Source: Streptomyces carpinensis (GTDB lineage Bacteria; Actinomycetota; Actinomycetes; Streptomycetales; Streptomycetaceae). From it: 33,954 nt of DNA. Both the position numbers and the translations under genes were made by a program. A model generated the notes under the pieces. The model had not been told where the DNA came from, searched no databases, and worked only from the letters and a program-made list of their open reading frames with translations. This document shows positions 1-7,865 of the stretch, one piece after another. Location: assembly GCF_002154505.1 (NCBI RefSeq), contig NZ_MUBM01000053.1, positions 1 through 33,954 on the forward strand, read 5' to 3'. Numbering within the stretch: position 1 is the stretch's first letter; the number at the start of each line of letters is the position of its first letter.

Positions 1-143
1 CCCCCGAGCCGCCCCCCGTCGCTCCCGAGGACGACATCCCCGAGGACGACGACCCCGACCTCGACGAGTCGGCCCTGTCCGGTCACGAGCTGATCGTGCG
101 GGAACTGGGCGCCACGGTGGTGGAGGAGTACACGACCGAGTAG
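1..143 (+). CDS. dnaX: DNA polymerase III subunit gamma/tau, C-terminal end (partial)
   Basis: The window opens inside a gene whose last 46 codons are read from position 3 to the TAG at 141-143. The peptide has an acidic, proline-rich stretch (EDD, EDDD, PDLDES) followed by a short tail ending ELGATVVEEYTTE. This matches the C-terminus of the long DnaX (clamp-loader gamma/tau) of Streptomyces, which has a low-complexity Pro/Asp/Glu region before a short conserved tail. DnaX is the ATPase that loads the beta clamp and ties the polymerases to the replisome. The call rests on this tail and on its position directly upstream of purD, the known Streptomyces order. Only the tail is visible, so no catalytic motif can be checked. 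Confidence 0.75.
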   Translation, partial: PEPPPVAPEDDIPEDDDPDLDESALSGHELIVRELGATVVEEYTTE

Positions 144-166
144 CGCCACCGGGAGAGCCGGTGGCG
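144..166 (+). terminator. Intrinsic terminator after dnaX
   Basis: A perfect 9-bp stem (144-152 pairing with 158-166, arm CGCCACCGG) with a GAGAG loop starts on the base after the dnaX stop. There is no U-tract, as is common in Streptomyces. Confidence 0.8.
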
Positions 167-287
167 CCACCGTGCGTGTGGGGTCGGGCACGTCGGCGTA
201 TGAGAGGAACGCGCGTCGGAGGAACGTACGAACGTCTCCGGGCCGTACCCTCGGCAGCCCGCACAAAGGGCTTCTGCCTCCTGCCGT

Positions 288-293
288 TAGGCT
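288..293 (+). promoter_or_regulatory. -10 box of a leaderless purD promoter
   Basis: TAGGCT fits the Streptomyces TAnnnT -10 consensus and ends 6 nt before the purD GTG. The transcript would start at or next to the start codon. No Shine-Dalgarno sequence lies upstream of the GTG, which agrees with leaderless translation. No good -35 is visible. Confidence 0.6.
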
Positions 294-299
294 GACCCC

Positions 300-1553
<1,254 letters not shown>

Positions 1554-1602
1554 CAGCCGGACCTCTCAAGGCGCCTGTCGCCGACCTCTCCAGGCGCGTT
1601 CC

Positions 1603-1641
1603 AACGGTCAGGCCCCGGACTCGATCCGGGGCCTGACCGTT
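1603..1641 (+). terminator. Strong intrinsic terminator after purD
   Basis: A perfect 17-bp stem (1603-1619 with 1625-1641) with a CTCGA loop. It is one of the longest perfect hairpins in the window. It lacks a U-tract and would insulate purD from the next gene. Confidence 0.92.
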
Positions 1642-1701
1642 GCTGTCCGTCGCCCACCTCTGACCAAAGCCATTCCATCGAGTGAGCGATGGCCTATACG
1701 G

Positions 1702-1730
1702 CTGACGCGGGGCGGGGCCCCAACTAGGGT
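1702..1730 (+). promoter_or_regulatory. Vegetative (HrdB-type) promoter for the M48-like gene
   Basis: CTGACG at 1702-1707 (one mismatch to TTGACN), a 17-bp spacer and TAGGGT at 1725-1730. The expected start is near 1737, giving a leader of about 114 nt. That leader contains a 10-codon ATG reading frame (1771-1803) and a small inverted repeat GTGGC/GCCAC (about 1777-1789). Confidence 0.6.
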
Positions 1731-1850
1731 GCGGCGCAAGCGTTCCGGCACTTGGCCCACCGGCATTGCGATGTCAGTGGCGGGTGCCACAGTGGGGGAG
1801 TGAGCAATACAGGGCAGGCAGTACAAGTCGGCAGGGGGTGACGTCGGGTC

Positions 1851-3899
1851 GTGACCGGTATGGGTGTGGAGGTAGGTGCGCAGTCCGCGCGCTCCCGAGC
1901 CCTCGCCGTGCTGCACGTACGCAGCCGGGCGCTGGCCGTCGCCCTGCTGCCCGCCGCCCTCGCCGTGATCCTGCTGGCCGGCGGCTCCACCGGCCACTTC
2001 GTGGGCCGGGGCTGGGACATCGCCCGCTGGGTGGTGGGCGCCGTGGCGGTGGTCGTCCTGCTCGCCGCCGTCGGCATCGGACTGGTCGTCGCCCGTGCCC
2101 GCCCCGCCATGAGCCCGACGGTCCCGATCCCCGAGGAGTCCGCCCCGGACCTCTACCGCCTGGTGCGCGACCTCGCCGACCGTCTCGACGTGCCCGTCCC
2201 GTCCGCCATAGCGCTCACGCCGGACTGCGACAGCTGGCTGGAGGACCGCACCCATCCGGCCCACGGCCCACCCCCACAGACCCATCGGCACCACCACGAC
2301 GAGCACGACGACCGCCGCCGCCGAGACGCAGGCGGCGACCACGGCGCCCGCGGCGAGCCGTCCGGGCTGCGTGGCCTGTCCTCGGCCCGCCCACGCCGTG
2401 CGGCGGCGGCTCCCGTCCTCGTCATCGGCTCCCCGTTCCTGTGGTGGATGCGCGTCGGCGAGCTGCGGGCCGTCCTCGCCCCCGTGGTCGCCGGGACGGG
2501 ACCCTCGGCGCACCCGGACATAGCAGCGGCCCGCCGTTTCGTCCGCGGTCTCGACGCGGCGGTGGCCGTCACCTCGGCGCCCGGCCGCCGTCCCCTGGCC
2601 GGTACGGTGTGCGCGGGCGTCGGCTGGGTGGCCCGGCTGCTCCTGCGCGGCTGCCGGGAGTACGCGGCCGAAATGGAACGGGGAGTGGCGGCCGCGGCCG
2701 CCGAGCGTGCACAGGCTGTGGACTACGGCGTCAGAATCGTCGCCCAGGAACAGGTGGGCCTGGCGTACGCGGGCTGGGACCGGTTGCTGACGCGGGTCGC
2801 GCTCCCCGCCTGGCGCATGGGCCGCTGGCCCTCCCGGCTGGACGCGGGCGTCGTGGCCGCCCTCACCGAGCTCTCCCGCCGCGACCGCCTGGCCGAGGGC
2901 TTCGCCTCCCGGCTCGGCGAGCGCCCCGCCTGCGATCTGCTCGAGGAGCCCGGCGTGGTCGACGAGGCCGCCTCCCTGCTGGCGGCGCGGCTGTTCCACG
3001 GAGGTCCGGCCGAGCACGGCCCGGACTGGTCCCCAGTGGACTGGCAGGAGTACCCGGAGGAGGTCGTCGACCGCAAGTGGCGCACCGACGCGGCCCGCCT
3101 CCACCGGGTCCTGGACACGCTCGGCGTACGCCGCTCCCCGAACCCTCCGGCGCACGACCCCCACGGCCCGACCCTGGCCCGCGTCCTGGACCACCTGTCC
3201 ACCCCACCGCACACCGCTCCCCTCACCGCCACGCCCGCTGCCTCCGCCCCCGACTCGGCGCCACCCCCGGCCCGGAACCCGGTGACGTCCTCCGGAGACG
3301 CCGAGAGCACAGCGGACACCAGGAGCACCCCGGCCGCCGAGCGCTCGACAGAAGCCGAGGCAGAGACCACGCCGGTCACCGACACCACACCGGCCCCTGA
3401 CAGCACGCCAGGCGCAGAGCGTACGACGGAGGCCGAACGCGAGAGCACACCATCCACCGGCGGGGACGAGGAAGCCGACATGGCGAACGAGCGGAGTGCC
3501 GCGCTCGCGGCCGGGCTCAGCGCCGAGCTGGCCCGTGAGGAGGCCGCCGCACCCGCGCCCGGGGCGGCATCGGCGGGAGCGCCCGAGCAGTTCCACGGGG
3601 CGCTCCCACCCTGGGACGACGGCTCGCTCCCGCTGTTCCCCCTCCAGCCGCCGCGCACCGGCCGGGACCTCCTCGCAGACCATGTCACCGCGATGGTCTG
3701 CTGTGCGGCGATGGACACCGCCGGCGCCACTCCGGGCCTCGACTGGCTCGACGGCCCTTCCCTCCTGATCAACGGCGAGAGAGCCGTCGACCTCGGTTCC
3801 AAGGTCCGCGCCCTGATCGAGGACGGCGATCCGGTCCCGCTGCGCACCTGGCTGGTCGATTCGGGCATACGTCCGGAAAAGCCCGTGCGGCTCGTCTGA
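1851..3899 (+). CDS. Membrane protein resembling an M48 peptidase that lacks HExxH
   Basis: 682 aa. Two hydrophobic helices lie at about residues 27-46 and 58-80. Residues 97-130 (SAPDLYRLVRDLADRLDVPVP onward) look like the segment before the active site of M48 (Ste24/HtpX-like) peptidases. The stretch GELRAVLAPVVAGT (203-216) aligns with the M48 motif ELxAVLAHExxH, but the HExxH positions read PVVAG. A later ERAQAVD (285-291) resembles the third-ligand helix. So the fold may be kept while the zinc site is lost. A His/Asp/Arg-rich insert fills 134-168. Residues 320-385 and 475-575 are low complexity (Ser/Thr/Pro/Glu), and an unrecognised domain follows to 682. The GTG at 1851 has AGGGGGTGA 9 nt upstream. 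Its role is unknown; the M48 relationship is inferred from motif spacing only. Confidence 0.88.
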   Translation: MTGMGVEVGAQSARSRALAVLHVRSRALAVALLPAALAVILLAGGSTGHFVGRGWDIARWVVGAVAVVVLLAAVGIGLVVARARPAMSPTVPIPEESAPDLYRLVRDLADRLDVPVPSAIALTPDCDSWLEDRTHPAHGPPPQTHRHHHDEHDDRRRRDAGGDHGARGEPSGLRGLSSARPRRAAAAPVLVIGSPFLWWMRVGELRAVLAPVVAGTGPSAHPDIAAARRFVRGLDAAVAVTSAPGRRPLAGTVCAGVGWVARLLLRGCREYAAEMERGVAAAAAERAQAVDYGVRIVAQEQVGLAYAGWDRLLTRVALPAWRMGRWPSRLDAGVVAALTELSRRDRLAEGFASRLGERPACDLLEEPGVVDEAASLLAARLFHGGPAEHGPDWSPVDWQEYPEEVVDRKWRTDAARLHRVLDTLGVRRSPNPPAHDPHGPTLARVLDHLSTPPHTAPLTATPAASAPDSAPPPARNPVTSSGDAESTADTRSTPAAERSTEAEAETTPVTDTTPAPDSTPGAERTTEAERESTPSTGGDEEADMANERSAALAAGLSAELAREEAAAPAPGAASAGAPEQFHGALPPWDDGSLPLFPLQPPRTGRDLLADHVTAMVCCAAMDTAGATPGLDWLDGPSLLINGERAVDLGSKVRALIEDGDPVPLRTWLVDSGIRPEKPVRLV

Positions 3900-4096
3900 C
3901 GTGCGTCGACGTCGGGACCTCGAGTCTCTTACCGGATCCCTGGCTTCCACTTTCGGTCAATTCGCAACGAGTAGTGACAGCATGCGTGCGTAATGTGATG
4001 TGCTTGGACCGATCGCGCACCTGGCAAACGCACACGACATACGACAACCCGCACCGCGGCACGACATACCACGGGGGCTCGAGGGAGGGGACGGCC
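3900..4096. other. Intergenic region before the DMFase-like gene
   Basis: 197 bp. TAATGT at 3991-3996 could be a -10 box for the next gene, without a convincing -35. The 10-mer CACGACATAC occurs twice, at 4033-4042 and 4060-4069, 27 bp apart, just before the ribosome binding site. The reading frame of the next gene is open back to 3974, but the best start is at 4097. Confidence 0.4.
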
Positions 4097-5626
4097 ATGG
4101 GATCGGAGCGGATCCGGCGCTGGGAGTCGGGAGCACTCGCGCACGCCGTGACGGACCCCTTCGGCCAGGGTCCCGTCCCCTGGCTGCGCGGCAGCGAGAC
4201 GTACTTCGACGACACGGGCCACGTCGTCCCCTGGTACGTCGACGCGCAGCCCGAAACCGGCGCGGCACCCGGCGCCACCGCGGCGAGCGGCGCGACCGCC
4301 ACCGCGCCTCGTGTGCCCGCCCCTCGTGCGTCCCTCGGCGGCCCCCGCTCGGCCGACGACGTGCGCCGCCAGATCAAGGGCTTCGCCTCCAACGGCGCGG
4401 TCACCCCCGGAGAGGCGATCGACTTCCACATCACCGTCGACCCGCCCCAGCAGTTCAGCGTCGACGTCTACCGCATCGGCCACTACAACGGCGACGGCGC
4501 CGCGAAGATCACCACGAGCCCGCGGCTGTCCGGCATCGTCCAGCCCCGGCCGCTGACCGCCGACCGCACGGTCTCCTGCCACCACTGGTGGCTGTCCTGG
4601 CGGCTGCAGGTCCCGTCGTACTGGAGCATCGGCGCGTACGTCGCCGTGCTGACCACCGCCGACGGCTACCGCTCCCACATCCCCTTCACCGTGCGTGACA
4701 ACCACCCGGCGGATCTGCTCCTCCTCCTGCCCGACGTCACCTGGCAGGCCTACAACCTCTACCCGGAGGACGGCCGCACCGGCGCCAGCCTCTACCACGC
4801 CTGGGACGAGCACGGCAGGCTGCTAGGGGAGGCGGACGCGGCGACCACGGTGTCCTTCGACCGCCCGTACGCGGGCGCGGGCCTGCCCCTGCACGTCGGC
4901 CACGCCTACGACTTCATCCGCTGGGCCGAGCGCTACGGCTACGACGTCGCCTACGCGGACGCCCGCGACCTGCACGCCGGCCGCGTGGACCCCACCCGCT
5001 ACCGCGGTCTGGTCTTCCCCGGGCACGACGAGTACTGGTCGATCCCCATGCGCCGCACCGTCGAACTCGCCCGTGAGCACGGCACGTCCCTGGTCTTCCT
5101 CTCCGCCAACACCATGTACTGGCAGGTGGAGCTGGGGCCTTCCCCGTCCGGCGTCCCCGACCGCCTGTTGACCTGCCGCAAACGCAAGGGGCCGGGCCGG
5201 CCGGTGCTGTGGCGGGAGATCGACCGCCCCGAGCAGCAGCTCGTCGGCATCCAGTACGCGGGGCGCGTCCCCGAGCCGCACCCGCTGGTCGTGCGCAACG
5301 CCGACCACTGGCTGTGGGAGGCGACCGGAGCGCGGGAGGGCGAGGAGATCGAGGACCTGGTCGCGGGCGAGGCCGACCGGTACTTCCCACGCACCCCGCT
5401 CCCCGACCACCAGGACCGCATCCTGCTCGCGCACTCCCCGTACACCGACCCCGAAGGCGTCCTGCGCCACCAGGAGACGTCGCTGTACCGGGCCCCGTCC
5501 GGAGCCCTGGTCTTCGCCTCGGGGACGTTCGCCTGGTCCCCGGCCCTGGACCGCCCGGGCCACGTGGACGCCCGTGTGCAGCGGGCCACGGCGAACCTCC
5601 TGGACCGCATCTGCAAGCGCGACTGA
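4097..5626 (+). CDS. N,N-dimethylformamidase large-subunit-like protein
   Basis: 509 aa. After a short N-terminal part and an Ala/Thr/Pro-rich linker (about residues 52-88) comes a beta-rich domain with SVDVYRIGHYNGDGA and SIGAYVAVLTTADGY. A long C-terminal domain follows with LLLLPDVTWQAYNLYPEDG, a GHAYDFIRWAERYGYDVAY stretch and GHDEYWSIPMRR. This layout matches the C-terminal domain of the large subunit of N,N-dimethylformamidase, a mononuclear-iron amidohydrolase. The Tyr/Glu-rich GHDEYWS motif may be part of the metal site (inference). No small subunit is encoded nearby, so DMF itself is not necessarily the substrate. The ATG at 4097 is preferred over upstream starts because GAGGGAGGGG lies 6 nt before it. 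The gene follows the M48-like gene on the same strand after a 197-bp gap. Confidence 0.9.
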   Translation: MGSERIRRWESGALAHAVTDPFGQGPVPWLRGSETYFDDTGHVVPWYVDAQPETGAAPGATAASGATATAPRVPAPRASLGGPRSADDVRRQIKGFASNGAVTPGEAIDFHITVDPPQQFSVDVYRIGHYNGDGAAKITTSPRLSGIVQPRPLTADRTVSCHHWWLSWRLQVPSYWSIGAYVAVLTTADGYRSHIPFTVRDNHPADLLLLLPDVTWQAYNLYPEDGRTGASLYHAWDEHGRLLGEADAATTVSFDRPYAGAGLPLHVGHAYDFIRWAERYGYDVAYADARDLHAGRVDPTRYRGLVFPGHDEYWSIPMRRTVELAREHGTSLVFLSANTMYWQVELGPSPSGVPDRLLTCRKRKGPGRPVLWREIDRPEQQLVGIQYAGRVPEPHPLVVRNADHWLWEATGAREGEEIEDLVAGEADRYFPRTPLPDHQDRILLAHSPYTDPEGVLRHQETSLYRAPSGALVFASGTFAWSPALDRPGHVDARVQRATANLLDRICKRD

Positions 5627-5654
5627 ACCGCCTCCGCGAGCGCGACTGAACCGC
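5616..5654 (+). repeat. Tandem duplication across the stop codon of the DMFase-like gene
   Basis: AGCGCGACTGAACCGC occurs at 5616-5631 and again at 5639-5654, a 23-bp period. The first copy carries the in-frame TGA of the gene; the second carries a further TGA in the same register. A third, weaker version follows near 5683. Confidence 0.7.
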
Positions 5655-5733
5655 AGCCGCCGGCGCGCCCGAGCCACATCCACGAGTGCGACCGAGCCAC
5701 CGGCTCCACCCACTGTCCTGCTCGGGCTTCCCA

Positions 5734-5744
5734 TACGGGACAAT
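5734..5744 (+). promoter_or_regulatory. Candidate -10 region for purC
   Basis: TACGGGACAAT lies 34 nt upstream of the purC start codon. An almost identical 11-mer, TACCGGACAAT, precedes the zincin gene at 30487-30497. GACAAT is not a perfect TAnnnT box and no clear -35 is seen. Confidence 0.35.
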
Positions 5745-5777
5745 CGAGCCACTTGGACAGAACCACGGGGAGGAACC

Positions 5778-6677
5778 GTGTCCGGATTCGTCGAAAAGCC
5801 CGAGCCGATCCAGGTTCCGGGCCTGGTGCATCTGCACACCGGCAAGGTGCGCGAGCTGTACCAGAACGAGGCGGGCGACCTCGTGATGGTCGCCAGCGAC
5901 CGTATGTCCGCCTACGACTGGGTGCTGCCCACGGAGATCCCCGAGAAGGGCCGCATCCTCACGAAGCTGTCCCTGTGGTGGTTCGACCGGCTCACCGACC
6001 TGGTCCCCAACCACGTCATCAGCACCGAGGTCCCCGAGGGCGCCCCGGCCGACTGGGCCGGCCGCACCCTCGTCTGCAAGTCGCTGCGGATGGTCCCCGT
6101 CGAGTGTGTGGCCCGCGGCTACCTCACCGGCTCGGGTCTGGCCGAGTACAACGAGTCGCGCACGGTCTGCGGCCTGGCCCTGCCCGAGGGACTCGTCGAC
6201 GGCTCGGAGATCCCCGCCCCGATCTTCACCCCCGCCACCAAGGCCGAGGTCGGCGAGCACGACGAGAACGTCTCCTACGAGGAGGTCGCCCGCCAGGTCG
6301 GCGCGGAGACGGCCGCGCAGCTCCGCCAGGCGACCCTCGCCGTCTACGGCCGGGCCCGGGACATCGCCCGCGAGCGGGGGATCATCCTCGCCGACACCAA
6401 GTTCGAGTTCGGCTTCGACGGGGAGACGCTGGTGCTCGCCGACGAGGTGCTCACCCCGGACTCCTCCCGCTTCTGGCCGGCCGACCAGTGGCAGCCGGGC
6501 AGCGCGCAGCCTTCGTACGACAAGCAGTTCGTGCGTGACTGGCTGACCTCCGCCGAGTCCGGCTGGGACCGCAAGAGCGAGCAGCCCCCGCCGCCACTGC
6601 CGGAGCAGGTGGTGGAGGCCACACGGGCCAAGTACGTGGAGGCCTACGAGCGGCTGACGGGCACGAGCTGGTCGTAG
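5778..6677 (+). CDS. purC: SAICAR synthetase (phosphoribosylaminoimidazole-succinocarboxamide synthase)
   Basis: PurC condenses CAIR with aspartate using ATP to give SAICAR. The product is 299 aa, the usual size of the actinobacterial form. It opens GLVHLHTGKVRELY, the start of the ATP-binding fold, followed by ASDRMSAYDWVLPTEIPEKG near residues 39-58. The substrate-binding segments MVPVECVARGYLTGSG and FTPATKAEVGEHDENVS follow, and later LADTKFEFGFDGETLVLADEVLTPDSSRFW. The GTG at 5778 is preceded by GGGGAGGA about 4 nt away; a longer upstream reading (from 5574) has no support. A 12-bp terminator follows immediately. Confidence 0.97.
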   Translation: MSGFVEKPEPIQVPGLVHLHTGKVRELYQNEAGDLVMVASDRMSAYDWVLPTEIPEKGRILTKLSLWWFDRLTDLVPNHVISTEVPEGAPADWAGRTLVCKSLRMVPVECVARGYLTGSGLAEYNESRTVCGLALPEGLVDGSEIPAPIFTPATKAEVGEHDENVSYEEVARQVGAETAAQLRQATLAVYGRARDIARERGIILADTKFEFGFDGETLVLADEVLTPDSSRFWPADQWQPGSAQPSYDKQFVRDWLTSAESGWDRKSEQPPPPLPEQVVEATRAKYVEAYERLTGTSWS

Positions 6678-6686
6678 GACACGCGA

Positions 6687-6714
6687 AAGCCCCCCGGTGG
6701 AGACCGGGGGGCTT
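6687..6714. terminator. Bidirectional terminator between purC and tRNA-Gly(GCC)
   Basis: A perfect 12-bp stem (6687-6698 with 6703-6714, arm AAGCCCCCCGGT) with a GGAG loop. It closes purC on the + strand and the first tRNA-Gly gene on the - strand. Confidence 0.93.
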
Positions 6715-6719
6715 CTCAC

Positions 6720-6795
6720 TGGAGCGGACGACGAGGCTCGAACTCGCGACCTCAACCTTGGCAAGGTTGCGCTCTACCAACTGAGCTACGTCCGC
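6720..6795 (-). tRNA. tRNA-Gly, anticodon GCC (copy 1, CCA encoded)
   Basis: The minus strand folds as a full cloverleaf: acceptor GCGGACG/CGTCCGC, D-arm GCTCAGTTGGTAGAGC, anticodon arm CAACC-TTGCCAA-GGTTG with GCC, and T-arm CGAGTTCGAGCCTCG. The discriminator is U and is followed by an encoded CCA (plus-strand TGG at 6720-6722). GCC reads the GGC/GGU glycine codons that dominate GC-rich genomes. The tRNA body is identical to the copy at 7179-7250. Confidence 0.97.
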
Positions 6796-6817
6796 ATTGC
6801 GCCGTGGCGCGAGAGCA

Positions 6818-6823
6818 ACTATA
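6818..6823 (-). promoter_or_regulatory. -10 box for tRNA-Gly(GCC) copy 1
   Basis: The minus strand reads TATAGT, a good TAnnnT box, about 23 nt upstream of the mature tRNA 5' end. The -35 region would fall within the first 25-bp repeat unit (6831-6850). Confidence 0.6.
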
Positions 6824-6830
6824 CCCTGCC

Positions 6831-6923
6831 CGCCGGTGTGGTCCGGCACCCTTTTCGCCGGTGTGGTCCGGCACCGGCCCTGCGGTGTGGCCCGGACCCC
6901 GCCTTCCGGAGTAGCCCGGCACG
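6831..6923. repeat. Degenerate 25-bp tandem repeat upstream of tRNA-Gly
   Basis: CGCCGGTGTGGTCCGGCACC at 6831-6850 is repeated exactly at 6856-6875. Diverged copies follow at 6881-6900 and about 6904-6923. The period is about 25 bp. The first unit overlaps the expected -35 region of tRNA-Gly copy 1. The rest of the roughly 380-bp gap between the two GCC tRNA genes holds no convincing gene. Confidence 0.8.
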
Positions 6924-7130
6924 GGACCGAATCGCCGGCACCTCGCGGCACGGGGCCCGCATCACGGCGGGGCGCCACGGTCACCACCAGGTGAGCCACC
7001 GCCTGGCCTCGGCGCAGGTACTCCCGCCTCCCGCCGCTCGGCCCAGGTGAGCCACTCCGGGCGGCCGCGGTGAGCCGGTCCAACTGCTCTCGCCAGGCGC
7101 GGTTTTGTGAGCCGAAAGATCTACGGCCCG

Positions 7131-7168
7131 AAAACGAAAAGATCCCGGTCCCACAGGGGACCGGGATC
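7131..7168 (-). terminator. U-tract terminator of tRNA-Gly(GCC) copy 2
   Basis: A perfect 12-bp stem (7141-7152 with 7157-7168) with an ACAG loop, followed on the minus strand by TTTTCGTTTT (7140-7131). It is one of the few U-rich terminators here. Confidence 0.93.
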
Positions 7169-7178
7169 TCATTCCCGA

Positions 7179-7250
7179 GCGGACGACGAGGCTCGAACTC
7201 GCGACCTCAACCTTGGCAAGGTTGCGCTCTACCAACTGAGCTACGTCCGC
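7179..7250 (-). tRNA. tRNA-Gly, anticodon GCC (copy 2, CCA not encoded)
   Basis: The 72-nt body is identical to copy 1, with the same GCC anticodon and U discriminator. The bases that follow on the minus strand are CGG rather than CCA, so this copy needs CCA addition after transcription. Confidence 0.97.
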
Positions 7251-7289
7251 ATTGCCTCCGACCGGCTCCCACCGATCGGTGCGAGCACC

Positions 7290-7295
7290 AGCCTA
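7290..7295 (-). promoter_or_regulatory. -10 box for tRNA-Gly(GCC) copy 2
   Basis: The minus strand reads TAGGCT, a TAnnnT match, 39 nt upstream of the tRNA 5' end. CCCGAC about 17 bp further upstream is a weak -35. The gene could also be read from the promoter of the UCC tRNA just upstream. Confidence 0.45.
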
Positions 7296-7331
7296 CCTGA
7301 TCCACAAGAGTGGTCGGGACCGTGGTGCAGA

Positions 7332-7402
7332 GCGGGTGACAGGAATCGCACACTGCGCCTTCCCCCTGGAAGGGGGATGTTCTGCTACTGAACTACACCC
7401 GC
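7332..7402 (-). tRNA. tRNA-Gly, anticodon UCC
   Basis: The minus strand gives acceptor GCGGGTG/CACCCGC, anticodon arm TCCCC-CTTCCAG-GGGGA with anticodon TCC, and T-arm TGCGATTCCTGTCA. It reads GGA/GGG codons. CCA is not encoded. It is the first gene of the minus-strand tRNA-Gly group (UCC, GCC, GCC). Confidence 0.95.
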
Positions 7403-7419
7403 ATGGACTCCGTGGGATC

Positions 7420-7483
7420 GGCCTTTCGGCCTGGCCCCTCGGCGTGCTCCAGACATTAGCTGATCAACAGGGGGGTTGCGCAA
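7420..7483 (-). promoter_or_regulatory. Promoter and leader hairpin of tRNA-Gly(UCC)
   Basis: On the minus strand TTGCGC (7483-7478), a 19-bp spacer and TAATGT (7458-7453) form a plausible vegetative promoter. The 5' leader carries GGCC-GAAA-GGCC (7431-7420), a GNRA-capped hairpin that could serve pre-tRNA processing. Confidence 0.5.
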
Positions 7484-7492
7484 GTCGCCTGA

Positions 7493-7520
7493 ACCCAGGG
7501 GCCGCTGACGGCCCCTGGGT
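7493..7520 (-). terminator. Terminator of the Lsr2-family gene
   Basis: A perfect 12-bp stem (7493-7504 with 7509-7520, arm ACCCAGGGGCCG) and a CTGA loop, 28 bp past the stop codon. Confidence 0.9.
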
Positions 7521-7547
7521 CACCTCCCGTGGCTGCGCGCCCGCTCG

Positions 7548-7865
7548 TCACTGGGCCGCGCTGAACGCCTCGTAGACCTTCTTGGGGATGCGGCCGCGTG
7601 CCGGCACGTCCATCTTGTTGGCCTGGGCCCAGGCCCTGACCGCAGCGGGGTCGGGTGCGACCTCCGTCTGCCGGTACGCCTTGCCCGACCGCGACCGCTT
7701 GCGGCCCGCCTCCACGTACGGCGCGAGCGCCTTACGCAGTTTCTTGGCATTGGCTTGGTTCAGGTCGATCTCGTAGAACTTGCCGTCGAGTCCGAAGGCG
7801 ATCGTTTCCGCCGCTTCCGAGCCGTCGATGTCGTCAAAGAGAGTGACCACGACACGCTGCGCCAC
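7548..7865 (-). CDS. lsrL: Lsr2-family nucleoid-associated silencer (LsrL-like)
   Basis: 105 aa, the normal Lsr2 length. The N-terminal dimerisation part (MAQRVVVTLFDDIDGSEAAETIAFGLDGKFYEIDL) is followed by a basic linker (GRKRSRSGKA, residues 54-63). The C-terminal DNA-binding domain holds the AT-hook-like RGR at residues 90-92 (VPARGRIPKKV). Lsr2 proteins bind AT-rich DNA, bridge it and silence horizontally acquired genes. Streptomyces carry two paralogues; the neighbourhood (tRNA-Gly on one side, purSQL on the other) is that of the second one, called LsrL, hence the symbol. The start is GTG with AAGGGA about 12 nt upstream. Divergent from purS. Confidence 0.93.
   Translation of the reverse strand: MAQRVVVTLFDDIDGSEAAETIAFGLDGKFYEIDLNQANAKKLRKALAPYVEAGRKRSRSGKAYRQTEVAPDPAAVRAWAQANKMDVPARGRIPKKVYEAFSAAQ

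Noticed and set aside
1608..3950. 780-aa minus-strand frame opposite the M48-like gene
   Set aside because: Composition is Gly/Arg-rich shadow of a GC-rich gene, with no domain and no ribosome binding site.
6831..6923. CRISPR array
   Set aside because: Repeats are adjacent and degenerate, without uniform unique spacers, and no cas gene is near.
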